Origin: Spirochaetia bacterium
Lineage (GTDB): Bacteria > Spirochaetota > Spirochaetia > Treponematales > Breznakiellaceae
NCBI GenBank assembly: GCA_025997595.1
Contig: BNUU01000019.1
Span: forward strand, 1-31,878
Direction of reading: 5' to 3'
Length of the DNA stretch: 31,878 bases
Shown here: piece after piece, positions 23,934-30,995 of the stretch
How the letters are laid out: every line of letters starts with the position of its first letter
Position numbering within the stretch: position 1 is the stretch's first letter
Position numbers and translations under genes: made by a program
The notes under the pieces: model-generated
Told to the model about the DNA's origin: nothing
Seen by the model: only the letters and a program-made list of their open reading frames with translations
Database searches by the model: none

Positions 23934-24616
23934 TAATGCTCCTCCTGGCGGAAATACTGCCCCCGGAACCGCCTAAACAGGGCGATCCCATACCCCAGAA
24001 ACATCAGCGCCCCCGCAGAGGAGGCCGCAATAAAAACGGGGAAAAAGCCCCCTTCTTCGGCGCTGAAAAGGGTCACTATCCCCTGGGCGCCTCCGGGGAA
24101 AGACAGTACCGCAAAACCTATGGGCTCCCGGATAAGGGAAAGGGCGAGGATCAAAATCCCCAGGGCCGCAGATTCGGAAAAAGACCGGATCAGGACCGCC
24201 TCTATTTCCGGGAACTCCGAATTTTGGGGTGCGGCCCCATCGGCAGGTTCCCCAAGTCCTATCCATTCCAAAAGGCCCGAAGATATGCAGCATACGGGGC
24301 TGAGGATCAGGAAAAAAAAGGTATTCAATACCAGAAGGGGGCTTAAAAATGAGAGGATCAGCAGGTAGAAGCTCCCGATAATGGCCGAAAGGAACACAAA
24401 GAGCCCCGGCCGCCCCTTTATGGGGAGGATGGGACGGAACGCAAAAACCGCCAGGGCCGTCAGGCAGTACACCCAGAGCAGGGAACCGGCGCATACCAGG
24501 GCAAAGGAAAAACGGCTTGAAGCAAGGATCAGGAGACTCCCGCCCATCAGGGTGGCAAGGGGAGAATTTCCACCCAAAAAGGGATGGAAATCGTAGGAAT
24601 TAAGGGGCTCTTTCAT
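23933..24616 (-). CDS. rnfE: RnfE-like integral membrane subunit
   Basis: A 227-residue membrane protein with six or so hydrophobic segments. Support for RnfE/NqrD: GGNSPLATLMGGSLLILASS aligns to the family's NNSALVQLLGLCPLLAVTS, and IREPIGFAVLSF aligns to the SLREIIGNGTLF segment. In this alignment the first cluster cysteine is replaced by Ser/Leu and the second (TNC) by NT. Other cysteines (SPVCC) are present at non-family positions. The ATG at 24616 overlaps the rnfG stop (ATGA) and has GGAGAGG upstream; the longer frame from 24634 is unnecessary. Identity rests on order in the operon plus these segments. Confidence 0.75.
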   Translation of the reverse strand: MKEPLNSYDFHPFLGGNSPLATLMGGSLLILASSRFSFALVCAGSLLWVYCLTALAVFAFRPILPIKGRPGLFVFLSAIIGSFYLLILSFLSPLLVLNTFFFLILSPVCCISSGLLEWIGLGEPADGAAPQNSEFPEIEAVLIRSFSESAALGILILALSLIREPIGFAVLSFPGGAQGIVTLFSAEEGGFFPVFIAASSAGALMFLGYGIALFRRFRGQYFRQEEH

Positions 24617-25086
24617 CGTTTTTCCTCTCCCCAAAGGGCCAATTCCGCTTCAATACGGTGTATATAGACCCGCAAAACACCCTGGGGAAGGTTTCCAAAG
24701 AGCTGCTTCCCATGAACGCCCAGGGGGATCACCCGCTCCACCGTTCCCCCCGGATTTACCACCGCCCCGCAGGGAAACGCGGCCCCGCCGTTTATCAGCG
24801 GGAAGATCAGGATACGGTCATTGGACCCCCCTGCATGGTACCATTTCCCCAGGGGTATCCTTTTTACGCCCCCCCCTTCCAGGGCATCATCAAGCCGAAG
24901 GGGCTCATCCATATCCGCCATGACCCGGTTCACCGCCCGCTGAAGAGCCCGATCCCGCGCCGGCTCGGTGAGAGACCAGAGCAGCCCGCCGATGAGGAGG
25001 AGCCCTGCCAGCCAGCCGAGTAATATTGCCGTATCCTTGAGCCGGGGGAATTGCCTGACAGCGTCCCTGAGCCGGGAAAAACTCAT
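24613..25086 (-). CDS. rnfG: RnfG-like subunit without flavinylation motif
   Basis: A 157-residue protein with one N-terminal membrane helix (DTAILLGWLAGLLLIGGLLWSL) and an extracytoplasmic part, as in RnfG, but shorter than the usual 180-210 residues. The position and overlaps (between rnfD and rnfE, ATGA at both ends) support the assignment. The canonical S/T-GAT flavin attachment motif near the C-terminus is absent; the region reads QLFGNLPQGVLRVYIHRIEA instead. Covalent FMN is therefore not expected. The domain itself is hard to recognise beyond topology and VVNPGGTVERVIPLGVHGKQ, which resembles the FMN-binding domain core. Confidence 0.68.
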   Translation of the reverse strand: MSFSRLRDAVRQFPRLKDTAILLGWLAGLLLIGGLLWSLTEPARDRALQRAVNRVMADMDEPLRLDDALEGGGVKRIPLGKWYHAGGSNDRILIFPLINGGAAFPCGAVVNPGGTVERVIPLGVHGKQLFGNLPQGVLRVYIHRIEAELALWGEEKR

Positions 25087-26117
25087 GTACCCTTCCTTGC
25101 CCTGCCGTTACCGGCCTGGGAATATAATTGACGGCTTTCAATGGACCGAATCAGGGGGGTCAGGGCATTAACCAGGGCTACGGCAAAGAAAGCGCCGTAG
25201 ATCTCCCCCCCGGAATAGCGGAAAATAAAGGAAAACACCGCCCCCAGAATCACCGCCGCAAACATCCCCAGGTCTGACTTTGCACCGGTGGCGGGGTCCG
25301 CCATAAGCAGAAAGGCCGCCGCAATGGTACCCCCGGAAAAAAAGGCGAAGAGGATATCCCCTTCCCCAAAGGCGCCCCCTGCGGCCAGCGCCCCAAAGCA
25401 CCGGATAAGCAGGGCATAGACACCCAGGTAGGCAGCGGGTATCCAGGCGCGGTTTGTCTGGGAGGCAATGAGTATGATGGTCCCCAGGAGCAGGGCGCAG
25501 AGCCCCCGATCCGCAATAATCCCCGGGGCGCCGGAAAAAAGGAGATCAATGTAACCGCCGGGTAATTCGGACCCCGTAAGAAAAAAGACCCTGTCGTTGA
25601 GGAAGGATCTCACCGCAGCATCCAGACCCGTTTCCCCGCCCGGGTTGAGCCCTCCCGAGGGGGAACCCGCCAGGGCTCTTTCAAAGACCTGGGGCCAGGA
25701 AAAACGGACAAAGAGCCAGCCCCCAAGGGCGGGGTTCGCCCAGTTGGAGCCCAGGCCGCCGAAACTGTGCTTGATCACCAGCATGGCAAAACCCGCCCCA
25801 AATCCCGCATATACCGGATGGATGGTACTGGGAAGGAGCAGGCTAAAGACAAGGGCCGAAGCGGCGGCGCTCCCGTCGGCAATTCTGTCGCCCCGGCCGC
25901 CCCCCTGCGCCCGCGCCCGATAAAAAACCAGCAATTCCACAAAGACAGCCGAGCCAAGGGCAATCACGGCAATTTCCAGGGAAGAACCGCGGTCCGTCCA
26001 GGCGGATTGAATGATGGCAATGCCGGCGCAGATGCATACCAGCCACATCCGTAAAGCTGTGGCACGGGAAAGATTCACCTGGGGCTTTAGATTCAACCTG
26101 GGTTCCAATTCCCGCAT
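25083..26117 (-). CDS. rnfD: RnfD-like integral membrane subunit
   Basis: A 344-residue membrane protein of the RnfD/NqrB family. Recognisable parts are KHSFGGLGSNWANPALGGWLF (family: [20 protein letters not shown]), LLFSGAPGIIADRGLCALLLG, and the last-helix LLMADPATGAKSDLGMF. The flavin attachment site, normally (S/T)xATPL before the ion-pathway helices, aligns to ETGLDAAVRSF, where Ala stands in for the Thr. The segment just before it (SPSGGLNPGGE) is Gly-rich and may hold a decayed repeat. It lies 3 bp after rnfC and overlaps rnfG by 4 nt. Topology and order make the call firm; redox function is doubtful. Confidence 0.82.
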   Translation of the reverse strand: MRELEPRLNLKPQVNLSRATALRMWLVCICAGIAIIQSAWTDRGSSLEIAVIALGSAVFVELLVFYRARAQGGGRGDRIADGSAAASALVFSLLLPSTIHPVYAGFGAGFAMLVIKHSFGGLGSNWANPALGGWLFVRFSWPQVFERALAGSPSGGLNPGGETGLDAAVRSFLNDRVFFLTGSELPGGYIDLLFSGAPGIIADRGLCALLLGTIILIASQTNRAWIPAAYLGVYALLIRCFGALAAGGAFGEGDILFAFFSGGTIAAAFLLMADPATGAKSDLGMFAAVILGAVFSFIFRYSGGEIYGAFFAVALVNALTPLIRSIESRQLYSQAGNGRARKGT

Positions 26118-26120
26118 TCT

Positions 26121-27458
26121 TTAGATCCCCCGCGCCACAGCGCCCAAAATGACCGAGGAAAGGGGCAGCCGGGATGGACAGACCACCTCGCAGCAGCCGC
26201 AGCCGTGACATTCGTTTAAGATACCATGGGTACTGCCTATGGCGCCGCCCCCTGCGCCGGACCTCTTCCCGCCGGATTTTTTTCCACCCACCCTTTTGAA
26301 CAGTTCCTCCGGGTCCAACCCAACCGGGCAGACCGTCCGGCATTCCCCGCAGCCGATACAGTTCCGGGGCGGTGAAAAGCCAACCTGGCTTTCCAGCATG
26401 GCAAAAACCGCATAGCTTGACTTAATCACCGGCTCATCAAGGTCCGCCACCGTTCTGCCCAGAAGGGGAGAGCCAATGACTATCCGCTTGGGCCGGTCGA
26501 CAAATCCCCCGCATTCGGCAAAAACCTCGCCGATACGGGTTCCAATCCTGACCTTTATTACCTTGGGATACTTGACTGCGGAACCGCCAACCGCCACATA
26601 CCGGTCCAGGATAGGCTTTTTCAGCTTAACCGCATCGTGGATGGCCGCAAGGGTTGCGGGGCCCAATATCAAAAGGGAGCCCAATTTGACCCCTTCCTTT
26701 TTTTCATAATCCCGCAATACCAGTTCCAGTTCCCGGCGGTTCCGTTGGGGATACCGGGATCCGGTCAGCACCAGGGAGGCGGTGAGCCCGTAGTTTCCCG
26801 CTTCCGCGAGAAACAGGGCCCCCAGATCTTTTTCCCGGTGAGAAAGGGCAAAAACAACCCGGCTTGCCCGGGCTGCCCGGGCTATGATGGCGCTCCCCTC
26901 CGCCACCGCCTTGAGCCGTTCCCGGCAAAGCACATAATCCGCCGCAAGCCAGGGATCATCAAAAACACAGCGGACCACCAGGGTAAGGGGATCTCCGGCG
27001 GAGCGCAGGGCGGAAAGGATATCCGCTACGGGCCTTCCGATGCCGTCCATCTCCACAACGCCGAATTCAGAAATAAGCCGCTGCAGAACAAAGGGGGAAA
27101 GATCAGCCCAGGAAGAAACTTCCTCGGCCTTTCCCAGTTTGTCAAAGCGCCCTTCCATGCGGATAACCAGGGCGTCGTTGACCAGTCCATCGGGGCTTTT
27201 CCAGGACACCATGCGGACCACCCGGCCGGGAACCGTGGCATGGATATTCGTGGAACCCATCCCCTGCCCCCGGCCAATGAGCATCCCCTCCCTGACCGAA
27301 TCCCCTACGGACACAATGGGATAGGCCCGGCCTCCGGTATGCTGTATCAGGGGGATCACCGAAAGAGCGGGAAGATAGGCGGTTTCGCTTGAAGAGCGGT
27401 CGGGAACCCTGGTATCCTCAAAGAAAATCCCTCCCCGGGGAAATGAATATACCTTCAC
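26121..27458 (-). CDS. rnfC: RnfC-like subunit keeping two [4Fe-4S] motifs but not the FMN/NADH site
   Basis: A 445-residue peripheral subunit. The N-terminal barrel-sandwich part (YPIVSVGDSVREGMLIGRGQ, then HATVPGRVV) and the two ferredoxin motifs CIGCGECRTVCP (Cys367-377) and CHGCGCCEVVCP (Cys417-427) are clear. The nucleotide/FMN region is degenerate: GLGGAGFPT reads EMDGIGRPV, AECEPY reads VFDDPW, and YPSGGAKQL reads YPQRNRREL. It starts with GTG at 27458, whose GTGA overlaps the stop of the preceding gene. It could pass electrons through its clusters, but NADH oxidation as in classic RnfC is unlikely. Confidence 0.88.
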   Translation of the reverse strand: MKVYSFPRGGIFFEDTRVPDRSSSETAYLPALSVIPLIQHTGGRAYPIVSVGDSVREGMLIGRGQGMGSTNIHATVPGRVVRMVSWKSPDGLVNDALVIRMEGRFDKLGKAEEVSSWADLSPFVLQRLISEFGVVEMDGIGRPVADILSALRSAGDPLTLVVRCVFDDPWLAADYVLCRERLKAVAEGSAIIARAARASRVVFALSHREKDLGALFLAEAGNYGLTASLVLTGSRYPQRNRRELELVLRDYEKKEGVKLGSLLILGPATLAAIHDAVKLKKPILDRYVAVGGSAVKYPKVIKVRIGTRIGEVFAECGGFVDRPKRIVIGSPLLGRTVADLDEPVIKSSYAVFAMLESQVGFSPPRNCIGCGECRTVCPVGLDPEELFKRVGGKKSGGKRSGAGGGAIGSTHGILNECHGCGCCEVVCPSRLPLSSVILGAVARGI

Positions 27459-29026
27459 GCAGCAATCCTTTTCGTTTTATCGTTATAAATGGCCGACCCC
27501 TTCTTTTTGCCCTTCCCCCGCCCGCCGCCCAGTGCGGGGATGCTCAGGAGCAGAACCAGCAGAACCGGAATCAATTCAAAAAGATCCAGATCCCGCATGT
27601 TTCCGACGGAACCGGGTTTTCCCAGGAATTCCATAACAGGTTCCAGGGGGAACGGGGGAATTTCCCGCAAGCCCCCGTCCAAAAAGGCCAGGGGACTCCC
27701 GGCTTTCGCGATGAGCCCGTGATCATCTATATCATAATGAAAATACGAAGCTTCATCAAACCCATGCCGCCCCAGGGGTAAAAGGGAAAAACGCCGCTGG
27801 TATTCCGCGTGGGCCCGGTATTCGGCGGCGCTGATCAGGGGCGGCGGCGCCATAACAGGGGCATTATCCTCAACCCCGCCTAAAAAACCGGAACCTGCCG
27901 CCGAGGCCTGCTTTCCTACGGAAAGCTTGAGCCGAGGTTCCCCTCCGGAACCTGCCACCGAGGCCTGCTTCCCTACGGAAAGCTTGAGCCGAGGTTCCCC
28001 TCCGGCAAAAATAAGCGCAAGGCAGGCAGAGAGCGCAAAGGGAAGCAAAACCCGGGGGAAATTGACCCTTTTTAAGGGCAGCCCCGCTATCAGCAGGGGA
28101 ACAAAACGTATATGATCCCCGGCGCGGGCCCGTTTTGTCTCGACAATAAAAAAAAAGAAGAAAATCAACATAAACAAAAGAAACGTAAGGACCGCAATGA
28201 CCGGAGGGAAGCGAGCGGCGGCGGCCATAAGGCCGTAAAGGGCCAAAAGAAGGGGGAAAAGAATCCAGCGGAAAAAGTGGGGGGCAAAGCTGTTCTGCAA
28301 AAGCCGGGACCGGGATTCGCCCCATCTGAACCGGCAGCCCTCTGCGGACAGAACATAACAGAGCTCCCGAACCGGTTCTGCAAGCAGGGCCGGGAGGAGG
28401 CTCAAAACGGCCGCAAGGGCAAAACCGGGGGCGCCAAAAAGGCAGAGGCCCCCCAGGACCGGAAAAAGCGCCGCCCCGAGGAGCCGGGGCTTTAGCCAGA
28501 AGAGCCCCGTTACGGCGGCGGCGGCAAAGAGGCCAAGGTAAAGCCCCAGGGGCCTTGGCCGGGCCCGGGAGTCAAGAGACCAGGCCAGGCCCGGTTGAAT
28601 ATCCCCCAGGACGGCGTCAATACGTTTCTCAAAATTCCTGTTCCGGGGGATGAAAAAAAACCGTTTCCCGTCCCGGACAAAAAAGGACCGAACCCGTTCC
28701 GCATAGCCGTCATTCCGGGGGTCGAAAGGCTCAAGCCGTTGGTCGTACTCATCCAGGGGAATTTGCCGCAGTTCCCCAAAATCATCCAGAAAGACCCATT
28801 GGGAAGATTCGGAATAGACCGGCCCCCTGGCTATGATGCTCAGGGCCTCCGTAATTTCCCGGTCGGGGGCCGATTCATCCACGGTAAGTACCGCATAGGC
28901 GGAAGCGGACCCGCCGGCAGCTCCGGAGGACGCATGGGCAGGGAGCGAAGCAAACCCCAGGACCAGGAGCAGCGCGGAAGCGGCCAGGGAGGCGGCGCCA
29001 AGGATGACGGGCATTAAACGGGACAT
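27455..29026 (-). CDS. Multi-pass membrane protein of the Rnf-like operon, unknown function
   Basis: I do not recognise this 523-residue protein. A signal peptide or anchor (MPVILGAASLAASALLLVLG) precedes an extracytoplasmic domain of about 120 residues (VLTVDESAPDREITEALSII, SQWVFLDDFGELRQIPLDEYDQ, FFVRDGKRFFFIPRNRNFEKR). About six membrane segments follow (roughly residues 160-345), then a second soluble stretch and a last helix (LFELIPVLLVLLLSIPALGG) with a basic tail. Residues about 342-380 consist of a 19-residue unit repeated twice, created by a 57-bp tandem repeat. Its stop overlaps rnfC and it is 12 bp after the DUF212 gene, so it belongs to the same transcript and may be an extra subunit. 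Confidence 0.82.
   Translation of the reverse strand: MSRLMPVILGAASLAASALLLVLGFASLPAHASSGAAGGSASAYAVLTVDESAPDREITEALSIIARGPVYSESSQWVFLDDFGELRQIPLDEYDQRLEPFDPRNDGYAERVRSFFVRDGKRFFFIPRNRNFEKRIDAVLGDIQPGLAWSLDSRARPRPLGLYLGLFAAAAVTGLFWLKPRLLGAALFPVLGGLCLFGAPGFALAAVLSLLPALLAEPVRELCYVLSAEGCRFRWGESRSRLLQNSFAPHFFRWILFPLLLALYGLMAAAARFPPVIAVLTFLLFMLIFFFFFIVETKRARAGDHIRFVPLLIAGLPLKRVNFPRVLLPFALSACLALIFAGGEPRLKLSVGKQASVAGSGGEPRLKLSVGKQASAAGSGFLGGVEDNAPVMAPPPLISAAEYRAHAEYQRRFSLLPLGRHGFDEASYFHYDIDDHGLIAKAGSPLAFLDGGLREIPPFPLEPVMEFLGKPGSVGNMRDLDLFELIPVLLVLLLSIPALGGGRGKGKKKGSAIYNDKTKRIAA
27890..28003 (-). repeat. 57-bp tandem repeat, two units, containing the double-hairpin repeat (copies 2 and 3)
   Basis: Units 27890-27946 and 27947-28003 differ at two positions. 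Each contains the 47-bp element found at 11249-11295, in inverse orientation, with the stems GCTTTCC/GGAAAGC (one mismatch in the second unit) and GGTTCC/GGAACC. On the coding strand each unit adds 19 residues (GGEPRLKLSVGKQASVAGS), in frame. Confidence 0.85.
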
Positions 29027-29038
29027 AAAGGCGGGAAC

Positions 29039-29527
29039 CTACAGGAACGCAAAAGCGGCGGCAATAAAAATACCCAACAGGGCCCCTATCACCACTTCAA
29101 GGGGGGCGTGACCGTTAACTTCTTTTATCGGATGGAATTCACCCTGAATATGATCCGACACCTGCCGTCCCAGAATATTCAGGGCCTTGGCCTGAAGCCC
29201 GGAAGAACGGCGCACCCCCATGGCATCCCGCATGGTAATAAGGGCAAACCAGAAGGATATTTGAAAAAGATTTGAACCAAGCCCCTCCGTAAAGGCCGTG
29301 GAGGTCGCCATGGCGGATACCACCGCCACATGGCTGCTCGGCATACCCCCAGTACGCCAAATCATGGTCTCCACAAGGTCCCGCAGATCCCTATGCCGGG
29401 ACCGGAGCACCAAAATCACCGCCTTTATTAGTTGCGCAAAGAACCAGCTGAAAATAGAGGATAAAAAGATAGGATTTTCCAGAAAAGCCTTAAGCGGCTC
29501 CGCTCTCAGGGGCATGGCAAAGGACAT
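29039..29527 (-). CDS. DUF212 (divergent PAP2) family membrane protein
   Basis: A 162-residue membrane protein, normal size for DUF212. Landmarks: FLENPIFLSSIFSWFFAQLIKAVI (first helix), RTGGMPSSHVAVVSAMATSTAF with the GGMPSSH motif, FALITMRDAMGVRRSSG, and the C-terminal NGHAPLEVVIGALLGIFIAA. The family is related to PAP2 phosphatases and its biological role is unsettled. The ATG at 29527 gives the family-typical N-terminus; the longer frame to 29971 lies on the opposite strand of the pseudouridine synthase and is rejected. It heads the Rnf-like operon and diverges from the gene at 29592. Confidence 0.88.
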   Translation of the reverse strand: MSFAMPLRAEPLKAFLENPIFLSSIFSWFFAQLIKAVILVLRSRHRDLRDLVETMIWRTGGMPSSHVAVVSAMATSTAFTEGLGSNLFQISFWFALITMRDAMGVRRSSGLQAKALNILGRQVSDHIQGEFHPIKEVNGHAPLEVVIGALLGIFIAAAFAFL

Positions 29528-29556
29528 CTTGTAATAATTGTCTATGAAAGGCTCCC

Positions 29557-29585
29557 CTGTCAAGGCGGCGTTTCTGCGGTATACT
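29557..29585 (+). promoter_or_regulatory. Promoter of the pseudouridine synthase gene (leaderless geometry)
   Basis: CTGTCA (29557-29562), 17-bp spacer, TATACT (29580-29585), then six bases (GACCCC) to the ATG at 29592. On the minus strand a perfect TTGACA (29563-29558) overlaps the same hexamer and could serve the DUF212 operon, though I see no good -10 for it. Confidence 0.5.
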
Positions 29586-29591
29586 GACCCC

Positions 29592-30608
29592 ATGCCCCTT
29601 ACCTTAACCGCCGCCGCCGATGATGACGGCCGCAGGCTGGACCGCATCCTGCGTAAAAGTTTGCCGGACACTCCCCTTTCCCTGCTGCACCGGCTTTTAC
29701 GGAAGGGCCGTATCCTGGTAGACGGCAAAAGCGGCGCCGCAGACCTCCGCATCCGCTCCGGCCAAACAATCACGGTTCCCCTTGAAAGAAAAACCGGAGA
29801 AGCAGAAAGCCACAGCGGGGAAACGGAAAATACGCATAATGCCCGGACCTCTGTGGGCGCAAACCCGCAGAGCCGGTTCGCTGTGGTTAATATTCTTTTT
29901 GAATCCTCCGATTTTCTGGTATTGAACAAACCCGCAGGCCTCGCGGTCCACGGCAATGACAGCCTGGACACCCTGGCGCAGGCCTACCTTGCGCCGAAGA
30001 TCCCCCCTTCCCTGTCGTTCAGGCCCGGCCCCCTCCACCGGCTGGACAAGCCCACCAGCGGGGTCATCGTTTTTTCCGCAAGCCTTGCGGGGGCCCGGCG
30101 CTTCAGCGCCCTGCTGCGGTCCCGCGCCCTTACCAAGGGCTACCTTGCCCTGGCGGAAGGGCTGATTGAAAAAGAAGGGGTTTGGGAGGATCGCCTTGTC
30201 CGGGACCATGAGCGGCGGAAAACCCTTAGTTTTATCAATCCCCATCCCCTAAGCGCATGCGGCAACCACTACCCTTCGGAACATCCGCCGCCCCCGGGGG
30301 AGCCCCCCAAAACCGCCCGGACCCGGTTCAAGCCGCTCCTGGTAAAGCCCCCCTACACCCTTTTACAGCTGGAACCGGACACCGGCCGCACCCACCAGAT
30401 CCGCGCCCAGGCCGCCGCCCACGGCCACCCCCTTGTCTCGGACCGCAAATACGGCAGCCGCCAGGCCGGAGATCTGCTGCTCCACGCCTGGTTCCTGGAA
30501 ACCCCCGATGAGCCGACAGCCGAACCCCGCCTGCCCCGGCGCATCGAAGCGCCGCCGCCGGAAAAATTCCGGGCACGGATAAAGGCAATTTTTGGAGAAG
30601 AAATATAA
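29592..30608 (+). CDS. RluC/RluD-type 23S rRNA pseudouridine synthase
   Basis: A 338-residue enzyme that converts uridine to pseudouridine in large-subunit rRNA. An N-terminal S4 RNA-binding domain (GRRLDRILRKSLPDTPLSLLHRLLRKGRILVDGKSG) is followed by the catalytic domain with LHRLDKPTSGVIVF (catalytic Asp in HRLD), VLNKPAGLAVHG and LEPDTGRTHQIRAQAAAHGHPLVSDRKYG. The ATG at 29592 starts the S4 domain properly; the upstream in-frame start at 29538 would lie before the promoter. There is no Shine-Dalgarno. A poorly conserved Pro-rich stretch (HPLSACGNHYPSEHPPPPGE) interrupts the catalytic domain. Which uridine it modifies cannot be told. Confidence 0.93.
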   Translation: MPLTLTAAADDDGRRLDRILRKSLPDTPLSLLHRLLRKGRILVDGKSGAADLRIRSGQTITVPLERKTGEAESHSGETENTHNARTSVGANPQSRFAVVNILFESSDFLVLNKPAGLAVHGNDSLDTLAQAYLAPKIPPSLSFRPGPLHRLDKPTSGVIVFSASLAGARRFSALLRSRALTKGYLALAEGLIEKEGVWEDRLVRDHERRKTLSFINPHPLSACGNHYPSEHPPPPGEPPKTARTRFKPLLVKPPYTLLQLEPDTGRTHQIRAQAAAHGHPLVSDRKYGSRQAGDLLLHAWFLETPDEPTAEPRLPRRIEAPPPEKFRARIKAIFGEEI

Positions 30609-30757
30609 CCGTTCTGTTTGCAGTACCCCCCTACCCAATAACCCGAAGTGGGGGTAGCGGAATAGACCGGACCGACCGAACGTAGTGAGGGAGGGAGGAC
30701 TATGGAGCGAAGGGGGAGCAGCCCGCCAACAAAGTTCTTCCCTATTTCCGGCAGAGG
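30609..30757. other. Non-coding stretch after the pseudouridine synthase
   Basis: It has a 7-bp inverted repeat (TACCCCC 30624-30630, GGGGGTA 30650-30656) shortly after the stop, without a T-run, which may end the upstream transcript. The open frames covering 30685-30954 on both strands arise from the GC-rich palindrome next door and are not credible genes. Confidence 0.5.
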
Positions 30758-30927
30758 CCCCAGCCCCCCTGCAACCGGAGTTTCATTACGGGCACGCCCG
30801 GATAAGGGCGGAGGGGGGTGGCAGGGAATGCGTGGCCCTCGTCAGAGGGACATGCATTCCCTGCCAGGCCCCCCCGACATTCCCCCCGCGTGCCCGTGGG
30901 ACCGTCACGGTTGCAGGGGGGCTGGGG
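30758..30927. repeat. 170-bp register-true imperfect palindrome (MITE-like or structured RNA element)
   Basis: All paired blocks share one centre (30842.5): outer arms 30758-30777/30908-30927 (20 bp, perfect), middle 30788-30797/30888-30897 (10 bp), inner 30820-30831/30854-30865 (12 bp), and tip 30836-30840/30845-30849 (5 bp) around the loop gtca. Internal loops separate the blocks at equal lengths on both sides. This is the shape of a hairpin mobile element or a folded RNA. It lies beside a transposase gene. Confidence 0.8.
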
Positions 30928-30933
30928 TACGTA

Positions 30934-30991
30934 ATGCCTCATAATAAAATCTAACCGTAGCGGATGGATGCCTCATTATTAAATTCTAACC
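30934..30991. repeat. Two 23-24-bp direct repeats at the transposase end
   Basis: ATGCCTCATAATAAAATCTA... (30934-30956) and ATGCCTCATTATTAAATTCTA... (30968-30991), both ending in ACC, recur with a 34-bp period. They lie just downstream of the transposase stop and could be transposase-binding sites in an IS terminus. An 18-bp perfect palindrome TTCTAACCATGGTTAGAA (30984-31001) overlaps the second copy and the stop codon. Confidence 0.65.
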
Positions 30992-30995
30992 ATGG

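Noticed and set aside
25664..25712. Possible decayed copy of the 47-bp repeat in rnfD
   Set aside because: GGGGAACC and a CTTTCAAAG-like segment match, but too many differences and gaps to count as a copy.
29528..29971. Long N-terminal extension of the DUF212 protein
   Set aside because: It is antisense to the pseudouridine synthase, Arg/Ser-rich, and the family starts at MSFAMPLRAEPLKAFLENP.
30685..30954. Open frames on both strands over the 170-bp palindrome
   Set aside because: They are products of the GC-rich inverted repeat; no ribosome binding site or domain.
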